The position numbers and the translations under genes were made by a program. A stretch of DNA of 64,000 nt from Otatea glauca (Eukaryota > Streptophyta > Magnoliopsida > Poales > Poaceae), in assembly GCA_036346275.1 (NCBI GenBank), contig JAYEVK010000454.1, forward strand, positions 153,100 to 217,099. The letters are read 5' to 3'. How positions within the stretch are numbered: position 1 is the first letter of the stretch; each line of letters begins with the position of its first letter. This document shows positions 56,401 to 64,000 of this stretch, piece by piece. The notes under the pieces are model-generated. The model made no database searches. It worked only from the letters and a program-made list of their open reading frames with translations, and was not told where the DNA came from.

Positions 56401-57780
56401 AATCCCACGGATCGAGAGATCAAGTGTGTGATGGAGTTAGTCCCAGTACAACGCCAAAGTAAAGAGACCTCATCGAATGCCTATTGATGAGCTAGTTGAG
56501 ATGAAGAAGCGGCCGAAGAGTTGCTAGAAAGGTGGTTCGCTAGAACCAATTTGTCACCATAGGGGCGCTGTTCTATTTAAAAATGGGAGCTTAGGAGGTG
56601 TATCGACCGTCGAGCATTTAATGAAGTGATGATTAAAAGGGTAAGTATTATTTGCCGGGATCGTAATTTGTTTGATCGAGTTAAAAGGAGGTGAGTGTCC
56701 TCAAGAATAGATCTTGATCGAGTTATCATTAGTTGAACACATGCGAGAGAATGTTCTTAGGTCGAGTTTTCTCGCAGTATGGGCGAGTATGAGGTTCTGA
56801 TGTATCGCTAGAATGATCAATGCCATTCTGTAATTTATGGACATGTGAGCGGAGTTCCATGGGAAATTGGTCAAGCTGTTATGGTGTATAGGTGGGATGT
56901 CTTTGTTGCTTCAAGTCAAAAGGAAAGTATGCGAGCAGTTGGGATTAGTGTTGGAAAGATGGCTAGACCCATGGTGTATGCTAAGCTTAGCAAATGTGAC
57001 TTTTGGAAGGAGAAAGTTGAATTTCTTGCGGAAGATGTACGCTAAAGGAGTTATCGTGGATCCAACAAAAGCGATGTTACGTGGGAGCAGCCGAGACCGC
57101 TTAGGCATGTAGGAGAAGTGTGCATGGGCCGCGCGGTCGAAAAGAGTTTTACGTGATTGAGAAGCGTTTGGCGATAGTACTGTCTTAGTGTTGTCGGATG
57201 TGCAAAGCGGATTGTGATATATACTATGATGCCTCAAGACAAAATCTTGGATGTGTGTTAATGCGAGAAGGTAAAGTTGTTGCCTATCGTCGGAGCAGTT
57301 GAGGCCACATGAAGAGAACTATACTACGCATGAATTGGAAATTGCTACCGTAGTGCATGCTTTGAAGTCATTGCGTCACTATATTATTGGGGATAGGTAC
57401 AGACCATAAGAGTTGAAGTCGGACCTTGATATAAAGCGAAGAGGATGGTTGGAGTGATTAAGTATTATAAAAGGTGGGATCTGTTACCATCTGGTAAGGC
57501 TAATATGGTATCCGATATCTTAAGTCGTAAAGGCCATAGTACCAATACACCAATATCAAGTGATCAATAGAAATTGTGCAAAGAGTTTCAAAGTTGAAAT
57601 TAGAAGTGGTTTCACAAGGATTTATAGCTGCTTTGAAAGTTAAGCCAATGCTTGAAGATCGGATCGAAGTGGGTCGAGAAGGATGAAGGCTTAGGTGAGG
57701 ATTTTACGAGGATAACCAAGGAACCACACAGTTTAAAGGTCAAAGCTATGTATTGAATAAGAAAGAGATTAAAGCAGTTG
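56401..57780 (+). pseudogene. RT and RNase H of element H (degenerate)
   Basis: RT traces: KRPHRMPIDELVEMKK near 56465-56510, a RAFNEVMIK trace near 56610, then YAKLSKCDFWKEKVEFL with KGVIVDPTKA (about 56975-57070), the segment after the active site. The F-x-DD motif near 56890 is not readable. RNase H traces: YDASRQNLGCVLMREGKVVA (57225-57290) and WLELIKYYN-like and HPGKANVVSD-like pieces (57445-57520), out of frame. Frameshifts occur every 50-150 bases. Confidence 0.7.
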
Positions 57781-58560
57781 ATTTTGGAAGAAGCTCATGA
57801 TTACGAGTATTCAATTCATCCGGAAGTGCTAAGATGTACGAGATTTGAAAGAGGATTTTGGTGGCCTAATATGAAGCGTGAAGTAGGTGAGCATGTTGCT
57901 TTATCGCGACGTATGTCGAGTAAAATCCATGCATCAAAGACCATTTGGTTTATTGCAGTAGTTGAAAATTCGAATAGAAGTGGGAGGAAATCGGAATGGA
58001 CTTTATCACGGTTTACCTAAGACTCAGAGAGATTACGATTCCATTTGGGTTATTGTGGATCGTCTAACCAAGGTCGCCCGTTTTATCCCAGTAAAGACCA
58101 CTTACTCGAGAGATCGTTTAGCGGAGTTGTACATGTCAAGGATTGTATGCTTGTATGGAATGGCCAAGAAGATTGTGTCGGACGAGAGGTACCCAATTCA
58201 CCTCAAGGTGTTGGAACAAGTTGCATGAAGCAATGGGGACTTATGCGAATTTTAGTCTGACATATCACCCATGAGACGGATGGTCGGTGAAAGAGTAAAT
58301 CAGATTTTAGAGGATATGTTGAGAGCTTGTGCTTTAGCTTATGCTACGTCGTGGGATAAGTGTTTGCCATATGCGAAATTCAGTTACAACAATAGTTATC
58401 AAGCTAGCTGCAGATGTCACCATTTGAGGCGTTGTATGGGCGATGCTTATCGTACTCCGTTACATTGGAATGAAACAGAGAGCGTTTGGTGTTTGGGCGG
58501 ATATTCTTGAAGAAGCGAAAGTCAAGTTGCAATGATCGGAGAGAGGTTGAAGATAGCACG
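57781..58560 (+). pseudogene. Integrase of element H (degenerate)
   Basis: Zinc-domain pieces: ILEEAHDYEYSIHPEV and FERGFWWPNMKREVGEHVAL (57778-57902). Core: PKTQRDYDSIWVIVDRLTKV, ARFIPVKTTYSRDRLAELYM and CLYGMAKKIVSDERYPIHLK (58014-58210), where the second Asp is kept (VSDE) but the following residues are changed. Then VNQILEDMLRACALAYATSW, KCLPYAKFSYNNSYQASCR and SPFEALYGR-like traces (58290-58440). The region of the catalytic Glu near 58240-58290 is disrupted. Confidence 0.75.
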
Positions 58561-58599
58561 AGTCAAAGCGAAAAGCTACGAGATAATCGTCGTCGAGAT

Positions 58600-59015
58600 T
58601 TGAGTTTTGAACGAGAAGATCATGTGTATCTCGTGGTTACCCCTCTTAAGAGGCGTTAAAGATTTCATGTTAAAGGAAGCTTGCGCCAAGATATGTCGGT
58701 CCGTTCAAGATTACGAGCCGTCGAGGAGAGGTAGCTTATCGATTAGAGTTGCCTCGGTCCTTGGCGAGTGCATGATGTATTCCATGTGTCGCGACTTAAG
58801 AAGTGTCTCGAGTGCCAACAGAACAAACCCATTAGATGCAATAGATTTGCAAGAAGATTTGACTTATAAAGAACAACCGATCGAATTTTGGATGTTATGG
58901 GCGCAAGACCGAGAAACAAGTCTATTAAGCTTTGCGAGTTGATGGAGCAATCATTAGAGTGAAGCCACTGGGAGCGAGAAGAAGATTTGAAGTCGAATTT
59001 AGAACCTATTCTCTA
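58600..59015 (+). pseudogene. Pol C-terminus of element H with chromodomain remnant
   Basis: After the integrase tail (FEREDHVYLVVTPLKR, APRYVGPFKI and AYRLELP-like pieces), the frame NPLDAIDLQEDLTYKEQPIE near 58825-58890 is the usual entry to the chromodomain of Tekay/Del elements. It is followed by out-of-frame traces of ERKTRNKSIKLCRV, WSNH and ATWEREEDLK (58890-59000). This places H among the canonical chromoviruses, whose chromodomain is thought to guide insertion into marked chromatin. It is frameshifted here. Confidence 0.65.
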
Positions 59016-59044
59016 GTTAGTACGAATCTCGGGTCGAGATTACA

Positions 59045-59057
59045 TTAAGAGGAGGTT
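59045..59057 (+). other. Polypurine tract of element H
   Basis: ttaagaggaggtt-type purine run directly before the 3' LTR start TGTAACATCCC at 59058. Confidence 0.7.
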
Positions 59058-62000
59058 TGTAACATCCCAAATTTGGCTTAATTAAGTTTTATTGTTTAAA
59101 AGTGCATTGGTGATTTTAGGAATTTATTTGGATTTTTAAATTTATTTGATTTAGTTTGAAATTAAGTTTATTGTTTTTATTCAAATTTATTTATATCTAT
59201 GCAAAGTTAAAATAAAGTTTTGGCAAAAATATTTTATTTAAGTCGAGAATGTCTCAAAGTATTTTTGAGATTTTCTTGGATTTTCTGATTGTTTTATTGC
59301 CTAAAATAAATAAAATGAATTTACGGAATTATTTTAATTGAAAAACCTTTTGAAAACCTTGTGAACGATGTTGGGCTGGCCAGTCTTGTGCGTGTGGTGG
59401 CCCGGTGGGAGCGCCCGTTTGGCCCATTCGGGTAAACCCTAAGGCGAGTGAAACTACGCCGTTGGATCAAGATCGCGTTGGTGAGATCAATTAAATGCCG
59501 GTTCGGGACTCGGGAGAATCTTCGCCGTTGGAAAGAAATCGCGGCGGTTAGGATTAGATCGTGGCGTGTGATCGACCGTTAGTAGCGGTCGAGCGGTGTG
59601 GGTTGTCGTCTCCGGCGCGAACTTCGGAATCCGTCGCCGACACGACTTCGCGCCGTAACGACCTAGGGTTCCGTTTTTAGCGCGTTCGCCGAGGCTATAA
59701 ATAGGAGGTAGCGTCGAGGTTCTCCGTGAGCGCCGCATCTTTTCGGCTGAAGCGTCGTCGCAGGAACGGCTGTGGAGGCTGCTCGACCTCGCAAGTAGAA
59801 CACCGGGCTGCCACGGTTTTTGCTCGAGTTCGCCGCCGGTTCGTCGGTTTCGCTGTTTTGGTCCCAGATCCGGATTCACGAGGTGTGCGCGTCGACTCGC
59901 CACTTCTTCCGCGTCGGGACACGCGGAACGCCGTCGCGAGTCTTCTTCTTCGTCTCCGGTGACTTTCTTCGCCGCGCCGCCGTGAGCCGGGTGAGTTCGT
60001 GACCATCGGATCTGGTTGAGCGGAGAAGATCGAGCCACGTTGCACGCTTCATCGCCGTTCGATCGGATCAGGGTGTGGATCGTGCGCGTGTCGCGCATCG
60101 GCGAAGCGGCTGCGACCAATCGGGACGAGGCAGCGTGGCGCTGCGGGTTTCGGCGTCGTCGCGGCGGGTTCCTGATGGACGGAGGAGGTCTCGTGGACCA
60201 GGTCTATGCGCCGAGCCACGTGTCGAGCTCGGTTGGTTCGGTCGGGCTGACGTCACGCTGACGTCATAAATCGCTTTTGAGAATAAAAATAAATCTGTTA
60301 ATTTCAATTTCGATTTTCGATTTGATATTTATTTTAAACTTCAAAGGCTATATCTTTTGCATCGTAACTCGGATTTGAGTGATTCCAGTTTCTAAAAATT
60401 TGTAAAATTGATATCTATTTAATGGTGAATTTTATTTGATTTTGGAGTTCAATTGCTCTCTGTTTTGGCATTTATTTGCTTTTCTCTTTTGATGCAGCGT
60501 GAGGCGTTGAATTGTGCGGCGCTTGGAGGAAGATCCAGCAACTCAAGAGCAAGTTCCAGAACCAGATCAGGACCTATTCTAAGGCAAGTTGTGCTTTGAT
60601 CATGTTGAACCCATGTTTATAAAATTGCTATGTTTGTTCTACCCTATTGCATATATTTCAAATATACAATTGTTTTAAATTAAATTGAGGCGTAGCTAAT
60701 ATACCAGATTGATCTATACCCTACCTTGTCATTGTATGCCATGATCCATTGTCACCCTAGATTGGTTCAATATAGTTGGTTAAAAATTATGATCAACATT
60801 GGAGGATTAGTCCGTATTAGTTGCTTAGCCATGCCACGTCATCACATGTATCATCACCATTGATAATTAATCTTGATTAATGGAATATGGAACAATATTA
60901 TGAACTTGTGTGTCATGTGGAATCACACGATGAGATTGAGTTGTTGTGGCGAGTCATGTCACGCAATGATGTTGAATTGTTGATGGTACGTGGTGCTTGG
61001 TAACCAGCTGGGTGATAATAATTTAGATTGGGGCAAGTGACAAGGCGAGTATGCCAAGGTGGGCCCAATGGGCGAGAGGGTATGTGGATGTCTTGCCTGA
61101 TCACTCTAAGGACTTAACCTTACAAGCCTTTGACTTGAGTCAATCATGCAACCACGTTGTAATGGGACAGCCTAATGATTAATTTGTAATGTCTTAACTT
61201 GGTACTATCATTGGTGGTGTGAGTTCTGGGTCGGGTGTAATTCACATGGCGTAAGAGGGGGCACTGGTTGTGGTTTCGAGACCCACGGTGTTGAAACCTT
61301 AACGGGTAATCTTGGATTAAGCGAGCATTGTAAAGGCTTTGTCATGATCTCTCGCCGACACACCAAAGGAAGTGTGTTAACGGAAGGCACCAAGAGGCGA
61401 TCATGTCACGTGGGTAAAGTGCATAACCTCTGCGAGTGTAAAACTATTCGAATAGCCGTGCTCGCGGTATTGAGCAATGCTCGGAATTACTGATTAAGGG
61501 TTAGCTTAATTAAAATGAACAACTTGGTTGGGATGGCGAGAATGCCATATGGAAGATGGGATTTGACTTAAGATTGGAAACTTGGTTTACTTGAGAAAAG
61601 ATGAATCTATCATTATTGTTATTTGTTTTACGTCTTTACAATCTATTTATTGTATTTGTTAAGTAAATGCTACTTTGTTGCAAAATAGCCATGATAGCCT
61701 ATCCTTTGGAATAAGCCTTGCATATAGTTACATAGAATTGCATTACGTGCACAACTTGTTGAGTGCTTTAAGTACTCACCCTTGCCAACAATAACATCAC
61801 AGTTGAAGAGTCTACATCAATCTTTGGAGCAAAGATTCGGAGGAGAGCGAATGTTTAGGGCGCAAGCCTTGTCGATTACTGTGGTATCTTGAGGGTTATC
61901 TACGTTCCATTCATTGCGATTTAATATATTATTGACCTTTGCAGGCATAGTCATGTAAGTGGACCATAAGGTCATTCAACTAGTAGTATGTATCATATGA

Positions 62001-62123
62001 TGTCTTTCATAATATTTCCGCTATGTATGATTGTGATATTTACGATGTTGAACTGTGTGCACTAAGCGTGATCTGGACTAGTGCGATATACAGAAGTGCA
62101 GATTTGCATATTCGGGTCCCGAC
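59058..62123 (+). mobile_element. 3' LTR of element H
   Basis: 3,066 bp, colinear with the 5' LTR but about 50 bp shorter. Many of the differences are losses at CTG/CAG sites, for example aatttctgattttctgatt in the 5' LTR against aatttcgattttcgattt here (60306-60324). TATAAATA is at 59696-59703. It ends GGGTCCCGAC at 62123. Confidence 0.9.
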
Positions 62124-62128
62124 TCTCG

Positions 62129-62350
62129 CCGACGAGCTTCACGACTCGGTGTTCCGGCTTCACTGAGACGTTCAAGCGTGCGGCGACGGCGGATCGTGGA
62201 GGGCGAGTGTGCCGCTGCGGTACACCTTGCGGAGTTCACCACGCCCGGAGGATCATATGAGAGATACTACTCAATAGGCTGGAAGCGTATGCGAGGCACT
62301 CGAGTGGCGAAGCGAGGAGCTTGAGGTGACCGTGCTTGACCATCGGGATG
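62129..62350 (+). pseudogene. Pre-gag ORF of element G, 3' part
   Basis: In phase with 50642 the frame continues ADELHDSVFRLH and meets a TGA (about 62165). In a neighbouring frame the likely continuation reads GSYERYYSIGWKRMRGTRV (about 62245-62300). This restores the picture of one ORF split by element H. Its C-terminal function is unknown. Confidence 0.5.
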
Positions 62351-62861
62351 ATTCTTGAGCTAGGAAAGGCCCTAGAGCTGGTGAGGGCGAGTTGGAAGCG
62401 CGTGACTCGTGGAGTTCAAGAGCCGAGTTGGAGAGTCAGGAGGATCGAGAGGAGCGAGTGGGAGCGAGAGGAGAGTGCGAGACCCTATTGTTGCGGAGGA
62501 GCCAGCGATAGGTCATCGAGGATAGGTTCGCTCCTATGCCCGCTCATCGTGGTGTATGCGCCGGATCGGCCTCGACGGGGTGGTGGATGGTGAATCGACC
62601 TTGGGGCGTGTTGAGACTCAAGTGTGAGTCGCATCTTTAAGTTAGTCTTTACCTCTTTAGTTGGCGTTAAGGTTTCATGTTTAGTTTGCTTCTTTGTGTC
62701 TTTGAGTGTGCGGTATGTGTTGCAAAGCTTGTAGCTAAATAAGCGACCATACCAGAATAAATAAAAAATTATTTCAGTTTGGGTATAACCTATCTCCCTT
62801 TAGAAATTCTTGCTTCTTATCTATGCTACATCTACCTTTCCTAACCCAAGGCAATCATCGG
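62351..62861 (+). other. Leader of element G between pre-gag ORF and gag
   Basis: GA-rich sequence to about 62500, then AT-rich with 'tctttgagtgtgcggtatgtgttg' shared with the leader of H (54235). The ORF at 62336-62593 has no recognisable domain. Nothing else seen. Confidence 0.5.
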
Positions 62862-64000
62862 ATGGTGAATACTCGAAACAACGATTGCCGAGGAAGTGGG
62901 TGCGGAATGACAACCCCAATGGCGGAGGCAGCCCTCAACCACCACGATCGACATGCGAGAATGGGGGCGTTTCTGTTGCACAAACTCAACTAATGCGGAC
63001 CATGATCGACAACCGTCACGATAGATGACCAGGCGACAACCAACAACAACCCGGTGAGCCCGAACAACAATGGTGGACCACGATCTCATTCTAAGGTATC
63101 CAGTTTATGAGGACTCGACCACCAGCGTTTTGAAATGTGAACCCTTTGGAAGCCGATGGTGGCTTAGGACTATTGAAAAGAAGGCGCACATCACGCAATG
63201 TGAAGGAAATGAGAAGGTGCTCTCGCCTCTCATCAAGCTGGAAGGAACCGCCGCAGAATGGTGGGAGAGTTCTTGTGCCGCTCATGGAGCCCCTCAAGAG
63301 ATCACTTGGGAGGAGTTTACTCTTGCTTTCCGATATCATGTCGAGAGGAATGATGGACCTTAAGAAGGAAGAGTTAGGGCTCACGAAACAAGGAGGCCAA
63401 CCGGTGGCGAATACGAATAAATTTACTCGGTTAGCTTGCTATGCCCTGAAGATGTAGCGACGGACAAGGCTAAGCGGTCTCGTTTTATGAAGGGACTAAA
63501 TTGAGGCTGCGGGTGGGGCGATTACTCACAATTTTCGGACTTTCGGGAGTTAGTCAATAAGGCTTTGATCCTAGAGGATAGCGCAAAGAAAGTGGTGAAA
63601 GTAAGCGGCTTGATGACTAATCGGGTGGGCGTCCAAACCATCTCGTTTGAGGATGTCACCACGACAATTTGCTAGATTCAACCACCGGCCGTGAGCAAGA
63701 CATCAACCCCTACGCCTGCATACGCCAATCGAACTTCCGGACACGGCCTTTGGGCAACAATGCACGAGGAGGGAATCAGCGATCTGCGGTGAAAAGATGT
63801 TATACATGCAATGAGCAGGGCACTTTTCTAATAGGTGTCCACAGAAGGAGGCATTCGCCGATTCGTTTCAACTTAGGAACAACACTTGCTTAAGGCACCA
63901 ACCTCGGGAGGAAATGCGTGCGCGAGTCAGGTGGAGCAACCCGCAATCAACGATTGTGTGGAAGGATCAACCACATCACCGCCAGATGGAGCTTCGGGAA
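62862..64000 (+). pseudogene. Gag of element G (continues past the window)
   Basis: ATG 62862 opens MVNTRNND, the usual start of Tekay gag, but goes out of frame soon. The gag core is in 63070-63363 (GSRWWLRTIEKKAHITQCEG, IKLEGTAAEWWESSCAAHGA, ITWEEFTLAFRYHVERNDGP). Later pieces: LTKQGGQPVANTNKFTRLAC (63383-63450), and a single CCHC knuckle CYTCNEQG then HFSNRC in the next frame (about 63799-63841), with a one-base loss at a CAG. Unlike H, only one knuckle is visible up to the window end. Confidence 0.75.

Larger units (their letters stand above)
50643..62123 (+). mobile_element. Complete nested Tekay-type chromovirus H (11,481 bp)
   Basis: LTRs 50643-53758 and 59058-62123, primer site 53764, gag with several zinc knuckles, degenerate protease, RT, RNase H and integrase, a chromodomain-like end and a purine tract. 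The flank ctacg (50638-50642) against tctcg (62124-62128) is an imperfect target duplication. The reading frame of the host ORF continues across the insertion, which confirms the borders. The 3' LTR and pol carry many one- to three-base changes. Confidence 0.85.
44215..64000 (+). mobile_element. Tekay-type Gypsy element G (runs off the window)
   Basis: 5' LTR 44215-50148 (interrupted by a solo LTR), perfect tRNA-Met primer site 50153-50164, a pre-gag ORF starting at 50318, interrupted by complete element H (50643-62123), then the rest of that ORF, a leader and gag up to the window end. It is inserted in the 3' LTR of the outer Copia. Protease, pol and 3' LTR lie outside the window. Confidence 0.85.

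Noticed and set aside
1..64000. tRNA, rRNA or snoRNA genes
   Set aside because: Only tRNA-Met-like 12-base primer sites were found; no cloverleaf-like or rRNA sequence was recognised by eye.

Overview
This window is plant repetitive DNA, most likely from a grass (Poaceae). It is built almost entirely of nested, mostly decayed LTR retrotransposons. I found no host protein-coding gene, tRNA, rRNA, CRISPR array or bacterial feature. The grass assignment rests on family resemblance: Angela/BARE-type Copia LTRs (start TGTTGGAAATATGCCCTAG), Tekay/Del-type chromoviruses with LTRs of about 3 kb (TGTAACATCCC...GGGTCCCGACA), Tat/Retand elements with an archaeal-type second RNase H, and a CRM-like element (LTR TGATGAGGACATCC...CATCA). 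No search was run.

Layout. 1-2630: internally deleted Tekay-type derivative, + strand. 2631-9967: Tat element 1 (minus), inserted in a Tekay gag and missing its left LTR. 9968-10133: sliver of that gag, fused to the integrase of the next element. 10134-22101: Tekay element Y (minus; RT, PR, gag, 5' LTR at 19114-22101), interrupted in gag at 13134-18072 by a complete 4.9-kb non-autonomous CRM-like element that carries gag and protease but no RT, RNase H or integrase. 22102-31497: Tat element 2 (minus), with an oppositely oriented spliced coiled-coil ORF, a hairpin-bearing tandem repeat and a promoter-like stretch in its 3' region, plus a solo Copia LTR (29768-31245). 31498-44214: 5'-truncated Angela-type Copia, split in its integrase by a complete second Copia (32271-40526, TSD CAGAG). 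44215-64000: Tekay element G (+). Its 5' LTR holds an antisense solo LTR (46537-49312), and its pre-gag ORF is split by a complete Tekay element H (50643-62123). The right end of G lies outside the window.

Nesting depth reaches three (Copia, then G, then H), as is typical of heterochromatin. The CRM-like element is compatible with a pericentromeric location but does not prove one.

The genes do not form a host pathway. Each family follows its usual order: gag-PR-RT-RH-IN for Gypsy and gag-PR-IN-RT-RH for Copia. Nearly every reading frame is broken. Some damage looks technical rather than biological: in five pairs of related copies, differences cluster at CTG/CAG sites, which become CG or TCG with a base lost. 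Two tRNA-Met primer sites show the same change. This fits base-calling errors at CHG-methylated cytosines, so many frameshifts here should be treated as provisional.
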